Assembly: GCA_003576745.1 (NCBI GenBank) | Contig: QEVR01000002.1 | Coordinates: 299,884 to 363,883, forward strand | Direction of reading: 5' to 3' | Length of the DNA: 64,000 nt | Origin: Candidatus Uhrbacteria bacterium | GTDB lineage: Bacteria; Patescibacteriota; Patescibacteriia; 2-12-FULL-60-25 | Part shown: positions 25,764 to 34,597 of the stretch, piece after piece | Layout: each line of letters starts with the position of its first letter | How positions within the stretch are numbered: position 1 is the first letter of the stretch | Notes under the pieces: model-generated | What the model was told of the DNA's origin: nothing | What the model saw: only the letters and a program-made list of their open reading frames with translations | Database searches by the model: none | Made by a program: the position numbers and the translations under genes

Positions 25764-26552
25764 CTAATCGCCTGCCTGATCCGGCCAGGGAGTCACAAGA
25801 TCATACCCGTCATCCGTAACGGCGACGGTGACTTCGAAGTGCGCAGCTTTTGAGCCGTCCGCGGTTACAATAGTCCAACCGTCATCTTTTTGACGGATCC
25901 TCCAGCCGCCAAGCGTCACCATAGGCTCGATAGCGATCACCATTCCCGTTTGGAGGCGTACCCTCGGCGCGCTCGGCTCCCGATAATTCGGAATTGCCGG
26001 ATCTTCGTGTACGGCATGGCCTACCCCGTGACCGACCAAGTCCCGAACGATGCCATAGCCCTTCGGAGCGAGATAATCCTCAACCGCCGCGCCGATATCC
26101 GATACCATGCCGCCATGTTTGACGGCGCCAAGCGCCCGCACCAGAGACTCTCGCGTATCATGAACCAGCTCCTGTTCTTTTTCCAAAACGTCCCCGACGA
26201 CGACTGTTGTCGCCATGTCCGTACACAATCCTTTGTACCAAAATCCGATATCCAGCCCGACAATGTCCCCATCGCTGATACTGCGGCCGGGATGCGCAAG
26301 GCCGTGCACCACTTCGTCGTTCATGGAAACGCAGAGCGCGCCGGAATACGGAGTATCGTCAGGAGAAATCCGATATCCTAAAAAAGACGGCATTCCTCCC
26401 GCCTCCTCCATACGCTTCCGCGCGAGCATATCCATGTCAGCGGTTGAGACGCCCGCAATACACATCGAACGAATCTCCCGAAGGATAGTCGAGAGAATTT
26501 TTCCGCCTTCTTTCAGTTTTTCGATTTCTTCAGGCGTTTTGATGAGTGACAT
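25764..26552 (-). CDS. map: Methionine aminopeptidase (type I)
   Basis: Removes the N-terminal Met from nascent proteins. The 262 residues contain the five metal ligands of the pita-bread fold: Asp in VGLDIGFW, Asp in CTDMATT, His in GHGVGHAVHEDP, Glu in MVIAIEPMV and Glu in AAHFEVTVAV. Length and motifs fit the bacterial type Ia enzyme, although the second half is slightly long. In many bacteria map follows secY-adk. Here the order is secY, 67-residue gene, presenilin homologue, adk, map, with repeat copy C inserted between adk and map. Confidence 0.94.
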   Translation of the reverse strand: MSLIKTPEEIEKLKEGGKILSTILREIRSMCIAGVSTADMDMLARKRMEEAGGMPSFLGYRISPDDTPYSGALCVSMNDEVVHGLAHPGRSISDGDIVGLDIGFWYKGLCTDMATTVVVGDVLEKEQELVHDTRESLVRALGAVKHGGMVSDIGAAVEDYLAPKGYGIVRDLVGHGVGHAVHEDPAIPNYREPSAPRVRLQTGMVIAIEPMVTLGGWRIRQKDDGWTIVTADGSKAAHFEVTVAVTDDGYDLVTPWPDQAGD

Positions 26553-26584
26553 ACCAAGAAGAACAGGGCTGGGGTCTGGGTTGA

Positions 26585-26675
26585 ACAGCTCATTCCCTAC
26601 AGACCTAGGGCTAAGGGAAACAGGTTATGGGGAAGAATATGCTCCCCCTACGCAACCACGTCCTATACACTTTCG
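26585..26675. repeat. Dispersed intergenic repeat, copy C (short)
   Basis: Contains gggctaagggaaacaggtta, ggggaagaatatgctcccc, ctacgcaaccacgtccta. It matches the middle of copies A and B and lies in the 146-bp gap between adk and map. Confidence 0.75.
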
Positions 26676-26698
26676 CAAACCGCTTCCCGCGAAAGACC

Positions 26699-27277
26699 TT
26701 ACGGTACAAATCCCAATTTGGCTAATTTCTTCACAAGAACTTCATGGACATATTCGACAGACTGATCTCCTTTTATCATGAGGAGTACGCCCTTCTGTCG
26801 ATAAAACTGCGCGAGCGGTTCGGTAAGAAAATGATAGCTTCGGATGCGCGTACGAATGGTTTCTGCAAGGTCATCGGACCTCTTTTCTTTTTTCCTGCGT
26901 TTTTTTAGACGGTTCAGGGCGATCTCATCGCTGACTTTAATAAGGATTGCGACGTTTACCGGCATTAGGCGCTGAAAAAAAGCCGCCTGATCCACGGTCC
27001 TCGGATACCCATCGAGAACAAAACCGTTTTTGAGATTTAACGATTTCATTTGTCGGCTCACGATGCCGTTCACCAAATCGTCTGGGGCGAGGCAACCAGA
27101 ATCCACATACACGCGCGCAAGCTTTCCTAATTCCGTTTGCTGTTCGATTTCGGAACGAAAAAGCTCGCCGGATCCGATGAATGGAACATGAAATTTTTGT
27201 GCCAGCAGACGTCCCTGCGTCCCTTTTCCGGAACCCGGAGGACCAAAAATGACCGCTCGCAGTGTTTTCTGCCTCAT
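26699..27277 (-). CDS. adk: Adenylate kinase
   Basis: Interconverts ATP + AMP and 2 ADP. The 192-residue product has the P-loop GPPGSGKGTQ, the AMP-binding GSGELFRSEI and LDGYPRTVDQA segments. The LID region is short and basic (RLKKRRKKEKRSDD) without the four zinc cysteines of many Gram-positive enzymes. The ORF is open another 50 codons upstream, which only reads antisense-like sequence through the preceding gene. The chosen ATG overlaps the stop of the presenilin homologue by 4 nt. Confidence 0.93.
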   Translation of the reverse strand: MRQKTLRAVIFGPPGSGKGTQGRLLAQKFHVPFIGSGELFRSEIEQQTELGKLARVYVDSGCLAPDDLVNGIVSRQMKSLNLKNGFVLDGYPRTVDQAAFFQRLMPVNVAILIKVSDEIALNRLKKRRKKEKRSDDLAETIRTRIRSYHFLTEPLAQFYRQKGVLLMIKGDQSVEYVHEVLVKKLAKLGFVP

Positions 27278-28137
27278 AGGAGTTGGAATATCAGCATGAT
27301 CGCATATGGAATGCCTGCCCCCAGTCCCACCAGCAGCAGGGCGGGATACGGTTTTGTAGCTCCCCGCCTCCCAAGAAAAACAGCTCCGATACCTATGCCG
27401 GCAAGCACGAAAAGGGCCTGCACCCATCCTCGTATCATGGCCTGAGCCAGGAAAATACCGGGAAGAATAACGTCCCCCGCGCCAAGAAACACGGCTTTTG
27501 CGTTGCGCATTGCTTGGGGAATCTCTTGGATGAAATCCTCTGTCTGACCTGGAATGAGCAAACCGGGAACAAGGCCTCGATGAAAGAATGCGGCCGAAAG
27601 CTCTGCTGCAAATCCGCCGGGGCGCCCGGCGAACATATCATAAATGACGAGGGTCACCAAGACGATGAGAAGCGTGTAGGGATGAAACAGCAGGGCAAAA
27701 TTGAGCGAGATGCCCGCGGCGCCGATGAGGAGAAACACATCGTGGACAAAAACGCGGCGGACATACGCCTGAAGAATCGTAAAAAGTGCAGCGCACAAAA
27801 GAGCGAACGGGAGCGGCAAAACGAACCATGCATATACCCATACACCGAGAAAAAGCGTACCGGTAAGCATGGCCTCCCACACGATCCGCAGCCGGATATA
27901 CTGCAACAGAAATGCGCCTACGAGTATCGCGGCGAATATCATGATGAGGAATTGCCATGCCACAATTTGGCCGGGAATCTCTTTCGCAGCATTTTCTCTC
28001 CCGAGAGCGAACAAAACAGGGATGCATAAAAGAAGGGCGAGAACGCCATACATCATCGGCACGCTCCACAGGGCCAATGAAACTCCGGGGGGGGTTCGAG
28101 GTTCCCGGACATGCGCCGGCGTCGCGGATGATGACAT
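27274..28137 (-). CDS. Presenilin/signal-peptide-peptidase homologue (intramembrane aspartyl protease)
   Basis: Cleaves peptide bonds inside the membrane. The 287-residue protein has about nine hydrophobic helices. The two catalytic aspartates appear in canonical settings: YD in VIYDMFAG (about residue 175) and GxGD in FLGAGDVILP (about 228). PAL follows in PYPALLL near the C-terminus, the third signature of the A22-type GxGD fold (the archaeal PSH/SPP_2 group). The start is taken at the ATG two bases after the preceding small gene. Its place between secY and adk-map suggests a role in clearing signal peptides or other membrane remnants; that is inference. Confidence 0.85.
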   Translation of the reverse strand: MSSSATPAHVREPRTPPGVSLALWSVPMMYGVLALLLCIPVLFALGRENAAKEIPGQIVAWQFLIMIFAAILVGAFLLQYIRLRIVWEAMLTGTLFLGVWVYAWFVLPLPFALLCAALFTILQAYVRRVFVHDVFLLIGAAGISLNFALLFHPYTLLIVLVTLVIYDMFAGRPGGFAAELSAAFFHRGLVPGLLIPGQTEDFIQEIPQAMRNAKAVFLGAGDVILPGIFLAQAMIRGWVQALFVLAGIGIGAVFLGRRGATKPYPALLLVGLGAGIPYAIMLIFQLL

Positions 28138-28138
28138 G

Positions 28139-28342
28139 TCAATTGAATGCGCTCGCTTCGCAATGATGAGCGATCTCACTCGCAAGCAGCTTCTCATGCC
28201 CGGAAAAATCCTCCTCAAACCTTTTCCATAGCGTCCGGCACCGTTTGCAGCCTTTGGCATCTTTTCCGTATTGACGAAACCGCCAAGAGCCGTCAAGCGT
28301 CTCGGAAAGTTGTTGAATGAGGTTATGATTGTGATTTTTCAT
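28139..28342 (-). CDS. Small conserved protein next to the presenilin homologue
   Basis: The 67-residue product (MKNHNHNLIQQLSETLDGSW...) appears mostly helical. It has a CKRC pair (about residues 35-38) and His/Glu-rich ends (HEKLLASEIAHHCE) that could bind a metal, ferritin-like or otherwise. Similar short His/Cys proteins with NLIQQLSE and LWRF/Y segments occur in CPR genomes, from memory rather than from a search. The promoter just upstream puts the transcription start 2-3 bases before the ATG. It is the first gene of an operon with the presenilin homologue and adk. Confidence 0.75.
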   Translation of the reverse strand: MKNHNHNLIQQLSETLDGSWRFRQYGKDAKGCKRCRTLWKRFEEDFSGHEKLLASEIAHHCEASAFN

Positions 28343-28350
28343 ATGCAGCC

Positions 28351-28378
28351 AGTATAATGCCCCGCTTCGGAGTTTCAA
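28351..28378 (-). promoter_or_regulatory. Promoter of the presenilin-adk operon (near-leaderless)
   Basis: TTGAAA, 16-bp spacer, TATACT. The -35 overlaps the T tract of the secY terminator. Confidence 0.7.
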
Positions 28379-28396
28379 AAAACGGCTTTCGCCGTT
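28377..28396 (-). terminator. Terminator of the ribosomal protein-secY operon
   Basis: AACGGC GAAA GCCGTT with a stable GNRA tetraloop, then a T run, 25 bases after the secY stop. Confidence 0.85.
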
Positions 28397-28420
28397 CCCG
28401 CCGCTCCGACGGCATATCCT

Positions 28421-29689
28421 CTAATATACGTCGTATTCTCGCATGGTTACATGCGATTCAATCTGCTTCATGGATTCAATAACGACAGACACGACGATGA
28501 GAAGAGATGTCCCCCCGATCGCGAATGTCGAGGTACCACTGTACGATTGCAGGACGAATGGCATAACAGCAATGAACCCAAGAACAACGGAGCCGGCAAG
28601 CGTAATACGCGTCACCACATGCTGCAAATATGTTTCGGTCGGATTCCCCGGACGGATACCGGGAATAAACCCTCCTTGTTTTTGCAGATTCTCGGCGACC
28701 TGATCCGGTTTAAAGATGACCGCCGTGTAGAAATATGTGAAGCCTACGACGAGCGCGAAATACAGAATTCCATACACCCATTCATTCTGCAGGGTGCGGA
28801 TAATCCAATTTGCCGCATCCGCCAGCCATTGCGTACGGGCCCGAAGGAAGAATTGGCCGATGATGGTCGGGAAGAGCAAAAGAGAAATGGCGAAGATGAT
28901 CGGAATAACGCCTGCCATAAGTACGCGAAGCGGCAAGTGCGTGGATGTTCCCGCCGCCGCCCCCCGAACCTGACGCGCATACTGGATGGGGATGTTCCGC
29001 TGGGCCTCGGAAATGTATACAACGCCGAGCACGGTCACGATAGCAATGAGGCCGTAGCCGATCCAGGTAACAAGCTGGGAGGAGTCATACGTCACGAGCG
29101 CTCTCTGCAGAACGCTTGGGATGCCCGCAACGATACCGGCAAAAATAAGCAGAGAAATACCGTTTCCAACCTTCTTTTCGGAGATGAGTTCGCCAATCCA
29201 CATAAGAAACATCGTGCCGGCGGTCACGGTCATGACGATCGTAAGGTTATAGAGCATGCCGCTTTTGGTCAGAATGGGAAGCTGCGCATTCTGCATGAGC
29301 GAAATCAACGCGATAGACTGAAGCGCCGCAAGAGGGACGGTAGCCATCCTCGTCCACTGATTTATCCGCTGTCTGCCGCGCTCACCCTCCTTCTGCAATT
29401 CATCAAGCTGCGGAATAATCATGCCGAGCAGCTGAAAGATGATGGAGGCCGTAATATACGGAGCGACGCCGAGGGCGATAACGGAAAAATTTTCTAGCGT
29501 TCCGCCGCTAAACAGGTTCACAAGTCCCAAAACCTGGTTGGATTCAAAAAAACGCTGCAAGGCTACTACGTCGACCCCCGGCAACGGCACATTCGCCAAA
29601 AAACGAAACAGCACCATCATGGCGAATACGAAGAGCATGCTATTTCTCACTTCTCTTATTTTCCAGGCTTGAACGAGTTTTTCCCACAT
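28421..29689 (-). CDS. secY: Preprotein translocase subunit SecY
   Basis: Pore-forming subunit of the Sec translocon. The 422-residue product shows ten membrane helices. The plug-proximal region reads FLANVPLPGVD, and the family signatures GVAPYITASIIFQLL (about 75-90) and the cytoplasmic loop before helix 5 are present. The C-terminal loop reads ENLQKQGGFIPGIRPG and is followed by helices 9-10. It is the last gene of the S10-spc run, immediately followed by a terminator, so adk/map are not in the same transcript as in many bacteria. Confidence 0.96.
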   Translation of the reverse strand: MWEKLVQAWKIREVRNSMLFVFAMMVLFRFLANVPLPGVDVVALQRFFESNQVLGLVNLFSGGTLENFSVIALGVAPYITASIIFQLLGMIIPQLDELQKEGERGRQRINQWTRMATVPLAALQSIALISLMQNAQLPILTKSGMLYNLTIVMTVTAGTMFLMWIGELISEKKVGNGISLLIFAGIVAGIPSVLQRALVTYDSSQLVTWIGYGLIAIVTVLGVVYISEAQRNIPIQYARQVRGAAAGTSTHLPLRVLMAGVIPIIFAISLLLFPTIIGQFFLRARTQWLADAANWIIRTLQNEWVYGILYFALVVGFTYFYTAVIFKPDQVAENLQKQGGFIPGIRPGNPTETYLQHVVTRITLAGSVVLGFIAVMPFVLQSYSGTSTFAIGGTSLLIVVSVVIESMKQIESHVTMREYDVY

Positions 29690-29751
29690 AGGGTTATGGT
29701 GTTCGACAATCGGGCGGTTCGTAGTTTATCTGCCCTGCACGCGCCTGCCAA

Positions 29752-30261
29752 CTATGCAATGGGTTTTTTTGACATCTTCTGTCTTGCTGTCTGTTTTTTC
29801 GACGATGCGGCAGACGACAATGCCTCCAGGCTTCCGCCCGCATTCTCAATTGCCTTTGCAGCGCCATCGGTCGCTCGGATTCCGTACAATTTCAAAGCTT
29901 TTTTCAGGGCACCTGTTTGAACGATACGCACTCCTCCGGCCTTCAAAGGAATAAGATTGCGCTTTTTCATGATCGCTTCTGTCACCGTTTCGCCCGCACG
30001 GAACCATCGCTCAAGTTGTTCGAGCGTGACGGTCGCTGGTCGCGCTCTCTGGCTCGTAAACCCGCGTGACTTGGGAATACGAAGCAGCATGCGCTTCATT
30101 CCTTTCAACGCGAGTCCGCGCGATCCGCCAGACCGTGCGCGCTGTCCTTTCGTGCCTCGACCCGAAGTTTTTCCTTTGCCGCTTCCCGGACCACGCCCCA
30201 CGCGCATACGCTTCTTTCGCGCCGACTTCGGCTTTAATGTATGGAGTGTCAATTCGGACAT
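29752..30261 (-). CDS. rplO: 50S ribosomal protein uL15
   Basis: Binds 23S rRNA late in 50S assembly. The 169-residue product starts ELTLHTLKP and has the glycine/arginine-rich GRGPGSGKGKTSGRGTKGQR segment. It follows rpsE directly; uL30 (rpmD), normally between the two, is missing, as in CPR genomes generally. The C-terminus has a Ser/Lys/Ala-rich extension past the usual end. Confidence 0.95.
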   Translation of the reverse strand: MSELTLHTLKPKSARKKRMRVGRGPGSGKGKTSGRGTKGQRARSGGSRGLALKGMKRMLLRIPKSRGFTSQRARPATVTLEQLERWFRAGETVTEAIMKKRNLIPLKAGGVRIVQTGALKKALKLYGIRATDGAAKAIENAGGSLEALSSAASSKKQTARQKMSKKPIA

Positions 30262-30266
30262 ATCTT

Positions 30267-30971
30267 TTATTCCGCCGATTGGCCATGTGATGCCGATCCC
30301 TCGGATTTTTTCTGCGATTCGGCCAACACCGGTGTTCGGAGCGCGTTCAGCGCTTTAAATGTCGCTTTCACATTATTTACCTTATTGCCGGATCCGAGCA
30401 TCTTCGCGCTCACATTCGGGACGCCTGCCAGCTCCAATACCTGTCGTACGGCACCTCCCGCCTTCACACCCGTCCCCTTCGGGGCCGGCTTCATGAGAAC
30501 ATCCGCCGAACCGAATTTCGCGCGTACTTCATGCGGAATCGTTTCATTTACAATGGGGACGGTGATCAGACTCTTCCGGGCCTTCGTTGAAGCCTTATTG
30601 GTCGTTCCCGGAACATCCACGCCCTTTCCCATACCAAATCCAACGCGGCCCTTTCGATTTCCCACGACGGACAATGCGCGAAAACGCATGCGCTTCCCGC
30701 CGCCCGTGACGCGCGTTACGCGACGGATCTCGAGCGTCTTTTCCTCATAATCAGACTGCTCGGGAATCTCAGCCCTGTCTCCGCGACGACGGGGACCCCC
30801 GCGGCGGCCGGACGAACGGAGGCGAAATGAACGCGCATTCGGATTCGCCGAACCGCGGGCGGCATTGTCGTCCGATGGTTTTTCTCCCGAATCGCTCGCC
30901 GTTGGCTCGGCGGATTTATTCTCCGCGTCTGCCGCCGGTTCTGGATGCTTTGTGTCTTGTTCGTCTGCCAT
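30267..30971 (-). CDS. rpsE: 30S ribosomal protein uS5
   Basis: Contributes to decoding accuracy and mRNA entry. The 234-residue product carries an acidic, disordered N-terminal extension of about 75 residues (TKHPEPAADAENKSAEPTA), then the S5 double-stranded RNA-binding domain (RVTRVTGGGKRMRFRAL) and the S5 C-terminal domain (VLMKPAPKGTGVKAGGAVRQ). It starts 5 nt past rplR. Ordinary S5 is about 165 residues, so the added N-terminus is the odd part. Confidence 0.95.
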   Translation of the reverse strand: MADEQDTKHPEPAADAENKSAEPTASDSGEKPSDDNAARGSANPNARSFRLRSSGRRGGPRRRGDRAEIPEQSDYEEKTLEIRRVTRVTGGGKRMRFRALSVVGNRKGRVGFGMGKGVDVPGTTNKASTKARKSLITVPIVNETIPHEVRAKFGSADVLMKPAPKGTGVKAGGAVRQVLELAGVPNVSAKMLGSGNKVNNVKATFKALNALRTPVLAESQKKSEGSASHGQSAE

Positions 30972-30976
30972 AGTAT

Positions 30977-31339
30977 TTAGAATATAAGTCCACCTTCGCG
31001 CGCACCGTCTGCAACGGCTTTCACGCGACCATGATATTTTTTATCCCGACGATCAAATACGGCGTACTGTATGTTTTTTTCGATTGCACGCTTTGCAATT
31101 TCCTTCCCGACCTCGCGGGCAACTTCCGCGGGTTTCGCTCCCTTTGCCGCCTTTACATCCCTGTCGGATGCCGACACGAGCGTTTTTCCGGCCGCGTCAT
31201 CGATGAGCTGCGCGGAAATATGCCGAAGAGACCGGGCAACAGTCAATCGGGGTCGCTGTTCCGTGCCCTTCACCTTCGCCCGTACGCGCGCCACGCGCCG
31301 CCCCCGAGCCTGCATTGTTTTACGTTCTTGTTTCCTCAT
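30977..31339 (-). CDS. rplR: 50S ribosomal protein uL18
   Basis: Binds 5S rRNA with uL5. The 120-residue product starts MRKQERKTMQARGRRVARVRAK, matching the family's basic N-terminus, with RPRLTVARSLRHISAQLID and VFDRRDKKYHGRVKAVADGAR. The longer frame upstream overlaps rplF and is not used. Confidence 0.95.
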   Translation of the reverse strand: MRKQERKTMQARGRRVARVRAKVKGTEQRPRLTVARSLRHISAQLIDDAAGKTLVSASDRDVKAAKGAKPAEVAREVGKEIAKRAIEKNIQYAVFDRRDKKYHGRVKAVADGAREGGLIF

Positions 31340-31352
31340 ATGACATCCTCGA

Positions 31353-31904
31353 TTATGCCGCTGCGGCCTTCGCGGCTTTCCCGGCTTTGCGACGAATCTG
31401 CTCGCCGACGTATTTAATCCCCTTTCCCTTGTAAGGCTCCGGTGGGCGTATGCGCCGGATACGCGCCGCCCATTCGCCGACAAGATGCTTATCAATGCCC
31501 GAAATCGTGAGCACCTGCTTATCAACAGATGCCGTCAGACCCTGCGGAAGTTCCACGATCACAGAATGCGAAAAACCGACTTCCATGGTTATCGTATTTC
31601 CGGATACCGATACGCGATACCCGACGCCGACGAATTCTAACTGTTTTTCAAACGGCTTCTGGACGCCTTCGACGGCATTCGCGATAAGTTGCCGGAACAA
31701 TCCCCATAATGCACGCTGTTTCACGTCTTCCGGTTTCTTCACGGACACGACAACCGTATTCTCCGTCGTCACGTCCGCGTTCACCTGCGGATGCAGGCGA
31801 ACGGTGAGCGCGCCTTTCGCGCCCTTTACGGTTACCAAACCGTCCGCGATGGTTACATCAACGCCTGACGGAATGAGGATGGATTTTTGGCCGATTCGAG
31901 ACAT
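31353..31904 (-). CDS. rplF: 50S ribosomal protein uL6
   Basis: Two-domain protein near the sarcin-ricin loop. The 183 residues begin MSRIGQKSILIPSGVDVTI and end with the typical RIRRIRPPEPYKGKGIKYV signature, then a short basic and alanine-rich tail. Confidence 0.95.
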   Translation of the reverse strand: MSRIGQKSILIPSGVDVTIADGLVTVKGAKGALTVRLHPQVNADVTTENTVVVSVKKPEDVKQRALWGLFRQLIANAVEGVQKPFEKQLEFVGVGYRVSVSGNTITMEVGFSHSVIVELPQGLTASVDKQVLTISGIDKHLVGEWAARIRRIRPPEPYKGKGIKYVGEQIRRKAGKAAKAAAA

Positions 31905-31910
31905 AGCGTG

Positions 31911-32309
31911 TTAAACGATTTCACACAGAATTTCACCTCCCAGCTTCCGTTTTCGGGCTTCCTTATTGGTCATGATGCCCTGTGACGTAGAAACGATAGC
32001 GATGCCGAGATCGCTCATCACGCGCGGAAGTTCATTCGCTTTGCGATACACTCGAAGACCGGGTTTGGAAATGCGGCGGACCGTGCGGATCGCCGGCGCT
32101 TTCTTCCCGCCGTCGTATTTTAGCGATACCGTCAGTGTTTTCCTCGGCCCGTCTGTTTCCTCCTGCACGGATGCAAGATATCCTTCGCGTTCCAGGATTT
32201 TCGCAATCGAAAACTTCATCCGGGAAGACGGAAGTGTCAACGTTTCCCGACGCGCTGATTGCGCATTCCGGAGACGCGTCAAGAAGTCTGCAATGGGATC
32301 AGTCATCAT
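31911..32309 (-). CDS. rpsH: 30S ribosomal protein uS8
   Basis: Primary 16S rRNA-binding protein (helix 21) and, in other bacteria, autoregulator of the spc operon. The 132 residues start [18 protein letters not shown] and end with [19 protein letters not shown], the usual S8 signature. It follows rpsZ by 2 nt. Confidence 0.95.
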   Translation of the reverse strand: MMTDPIADFLTRLRNAQSARRETLTLPSSRMKFSIAKILEREGYLASVQEETDGPRKTLTVSLKYDGGKKAPAIRTVRRISKPGLRVYRKANELPRVMSDLGIAIVSTSQGIMTNKEARKRKLGGEILCEIV

Positions 32310-32311
32310 AT

Positions 32312-32497
32312 TTACCAGCTAGATTTTTTTACCCCGGGCATTTCCCCGCGGTTAGCGAGTTCCCGAAAACAAATGCGGCACAAGTCGAAATCCCGCATAT
32401 ACCCTCGGCTTCGACCGCAACGCCAGCATCGCCGAACCTTCCGGGTGCTGAACTTCGGTTTCTTCCGTGACTTTGCTCGTTGATTTTCCGTTGCCAT
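32312..32497 (-). CDS. rpsZ: 30S ribosomal protein uS14, zinc-binding type
   Basis: The 61-residue short form with four cysteines (CWRC and CRIC separated by 12 residues) coordinates one zinc. It ends in the family's [17 protein letters not shown]. Together with bL32 lacking cysteines, this shows a mixed zinc dependence of the ribosome. Confidence 0.95.
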   Translation of the reverse strand: MATENQRAKSRKKPKFSTRKVRRCWRCGRSRGYMRDFDLCRICFRELANRGEMPGVKKSSW

Positions 32498-32502
32498 AAA
32501 TA

Positions 32503-33042
32503 TTATTTCTGAAAAGGAAAGCCGAGCGCTCTGAACAATGCGAGACCGCGTTCACGCGTTTCGGCATTCGTCGTTATGGTGACCTGCAATCCGTGAATTT
32601 GTTCGATTTCGTCAGGCCGGACTTCCGGAAAAGCAAGATGCTCGACAAGGCCGTACGAAAGATTCCCCTGTGCATCCACGACCGATTCCGGAATCCCTCG
32701 AAAGTCGCGGACGCGCGGAAACGCAACATGAACGAGTCGTCCGACGAAATCCCACATGCGCTGACCGCGCAATGTGACTTTGAGACCAACAACCTGGCCT
32801 TGACGGATTTTGAAATTGGAGATGGATTTCTTTGCTTTCGTCCGTACCGGTTTTTGCCCTGTTACCCGCGCCAAAACCTTTTCGGCCGTTTCCAGCATCT
32901 TGCTATCTTTATGCTTTGCGGGAGAGATGCCCACGGAAAGCGTGACTTTTTTCACGGTCGGTATGGCCATCACATTCGTTAATCCAAGCTCCGCCTGAAG
33001 AGCCTTCGCGATGTTCGTTCGGAGTGTCGTAGAGAAAGGCAT
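32503..33042 (-). CDS. rplE: 50S ribosomal protein uL5
   Basis: Binds 5S rRNA and contacts the P-site tRNA. The 179 residues contain the family's KITLSVGI-like segment ([18 protein letters not shown]), [20 protein letters not shown] and the C-terminal [22 protein letters not shown]. Confidence 0.96.
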   Translation of the reverse strand: MPFSTTLRTNIAKALQAELGLTNVMAIPTVKKVTLSVGISPAKHKDSKMLETAEKVLARVTGQKPVRTKAKKSISNFKIRQGQVVGLKVTLRGQRMWDFVGRLVHVAFPRVRDFRGIPESVVDAQGNLSYGLVEHLAFPEVRPDEIEQIHGLQVTITTNAETRERGLALFRALGFPFQK

Positions 33043-33044
33043 AC

Positions 33045-33317
33045 TTATTTTGCAGAGCGATGACGCTGTTTATGGCGACGGGCTACCCCGTCGTCCCCGA
33101 CCACCTGAACGTTCGAGGCATGAATGGGCATGAAGAATTCCACAATTTGACCTTTCTCGCCCTGACGGCGGCTTCGTAAATGCCTCTTGGAAGCGTGGAC
33201 CCCCTCAACGACAATACGATTCATCTTCGGGAATGTCTGAATGACTTTCCCGCTCTTTCCTTTGTCTTTGCCGGCAATCACTTTCACCGTGTCCCCGGTT
33301 CGAATACGTAGTTTCAT
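33045..33317 (-). CDS. rplX: 50S ribosomal protein uL24
   Basis: Assembly initiator protein with a KOW motif, RTGDTVKVIAGKDKGKSGKV, near the N-terminus, followed by IVVEGVHASKRHLR. Ninety residues, slightly shorter than usual; the C-terminal end is RRHKQRHRSAK. Confidence 0.95.
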   Translation of the reverse strand: MKLRIRTGDTVKVIAGKDKGKSGKVIQTFPKMNRIVVEGVHASKRHLRSRRQGEKGQIVEFFMPIHASNVQVVGDDGVARRHKQRHRSAK

Positions 33318-33323
33318 AGGGTG

Positions 33324-33695
33324 TTACAGGACCTCAGGCGCAAGAGAAACGATTTTTTGGTAACCGAGATTGCGCAGTTCTCGAACGACCGGACCGAAAA
33401 TGCGCGTTCCTTTGGGTTCTTTGCTCTTCCGATCAATGATCACGGCCGCGTTCTCGTCGAAACGGATATACGTCCCATCCGGTCGGCGCACCTCCTTGCG
33501 GGATCGGACCAGTACGGCATGGACGATATCGGATTTTTTTACTGCCGCGCGCGGATTCGCTTCCTTCACGACACACGTTACGATATCGCCCACGCGGGCA
33601 TAGTGTTTTTTATAGCCGCCAAGCACGCGAATCACCTGGAGCTTTTTGGCTCCGCTGTTATCCGCGACGGCGAGCATTGATCGATGTTGCACCAT
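33324..33695 (-). CDS. rplN: 50S ribosomal protein uL14
   Basis: Lies at the subunit interface. The 123 residues carry [20 protein letters not shown] and the C-terminal [20 protein letters not shown] signature. Confidence 0.96.
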   Translation of the reverse strand: MVQHRSMLAVADNSGAKKLQVIRVLGGYKKHYARVGDIVTCVVKEANPRAAVKKSDIVHAVLVRSRKEVRRPDGTYIRFDENAAVIIDRKSKEPKGTRIFGPVVRELRNLGYQKIVSLAPEVL

Positions 33696-33701
33696 AGGAA
33701 T

Positions 33702-33953
33702 TTAGACGGCCGGTTTTACCGTTTTTACATAGCGCCAGCACTTTGTTTTCGACAACGGACGGCATTCTTCGAATTCAACCAGATCTCCAACCTTTCCTTG
33801 CGCTTCCGGATCATGGACATGATACCGTTTTGAGACGGTGTACTTCTTTTGATATTTCGGATGCGAAACCTGCCGGTCCACCTTTACGACGGCCGTCTTC
33901 TGCATTTTGGTGGAGATTACCGTACCCCACAATCGTCTTCGTTGGGCTTTCAT
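33702..33953 (-). CDS. rpsQ: 30S ribosomal protein uS17
   Basis: Primary 16S rRNA binder. The 83-residue OB-fold protein has GTVISTKMQKTAVVKVDRQ and HDPEAQGKVGDLVEFEECRPLSKTK (shown in part), ending WRYVKTVKP. Confidence 0.95.
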   Translation of the reverse strand: MKAQRRRLWGTVISTKMQKTAVVKVDRQVSHPKYQKKYTVSKRYHVHDPEAQGKVGDLVEFEECRPLSKTKCWRYVKTVKPAV

Positions 33954-33959
33954 ATATGC

Positions 33960-34172
33960 CTAGTTGGGTTTCGTCTGAAATTCTGAACGCGCTTTTTCCG
34001 CGATCGCGGCCTGGATGCGCGCAAAATCCTTCTTCGCCTTCCGCAGATTCCTCACATGCGTGCTTTGCCGGGTTCCCACCGTAAAACGCAGATCGCGAAT
34101 GGTAGATGCCTGTACCGCCGCAAGCTCCTGAAGCCGTTTTAACGTATGCTGACGCAATTCTTTCATATCCAT
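33960..34172 (-). CDS. rpmC: 50S ribosomal protein uL29
   Basis: A 70-residue, two-helix protein at the polypeptide exit tunnel, with MKELRQHTLKRLQELAAVQ and the short tail typical of L29. The start may also be the second Met (MKELR). Confidence 0.92.
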   Translation of the reverse strand: MDMKELRQHTLKRLQELAAVQASTIRDLRFTVGTRQSTHVRNLRKAKKDFARIQAAIAEKARSEFQTKPN

Positions 34173-34176
34173 ATGC

Positions 34177-34587
34177 TTAGCGGGAAATGACCGTGGTCTT
34201 CACGGGAAGTTTATAGGCTGCCAATCGAAGCGCCTCTTTCGCCTGATCATCCGCCACGCCGTCAATCTCGAACATAACCGTTCCCGGCCTCACGGGAATA
34301 ACATAATGCTCCACGGCGCCTTTCCCCGCGCCCATGGGAACCTCGCTCCCCTTTCTGGTGATGGGATGGTCTGGAAAAATGCGAATCCACATTTTTCCTC
34401 CCTTCCTGAGATACCGCGTCATCACGCGACGCGCGGCTTCGATCTGCCTGGAGGAAATCCATGCTGGGGTTTGCGCTTTCAGACCGTACGAACCGTATGC
34501 GAGCGCAATTTTATTACTCGCGATCCGCTTATTGCGGCCACGGCCCTTATGCCATTTACGATGTTTGACCTTTTTGGGAATAAGCAT
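34177..34587 (-). CDS. rplP: 50S ribosomal protein uL16
   Basis: Needed for tRNA positioning at the A site. The product of 136 residues starts MLIPKKVKHRKWHKGRGRNK and has WIRIFPDHPITRKGSEVPMG and the AGKGAVEHYVIPVRPG loop. The upstream in-frame Met codons lie inside the C-terminal repeats of rpsC in another frame and are not used. Confidence 0.95.
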   Translation of the reverse strand: MLIPKKVKHRKWHKGRGRNKRIASNKIALAYGSYGLKAQTPAWISSRQIEAARRVMTRYLRKGGKMWIRIFPDHPITRKGSEVPMGAGKGAVEHYVIPVRPGTVMFEIDGVADDQAKEALRLAAYKLPVKTTVISR

Positions 34588-34597
34588 ATGGGTGTGT

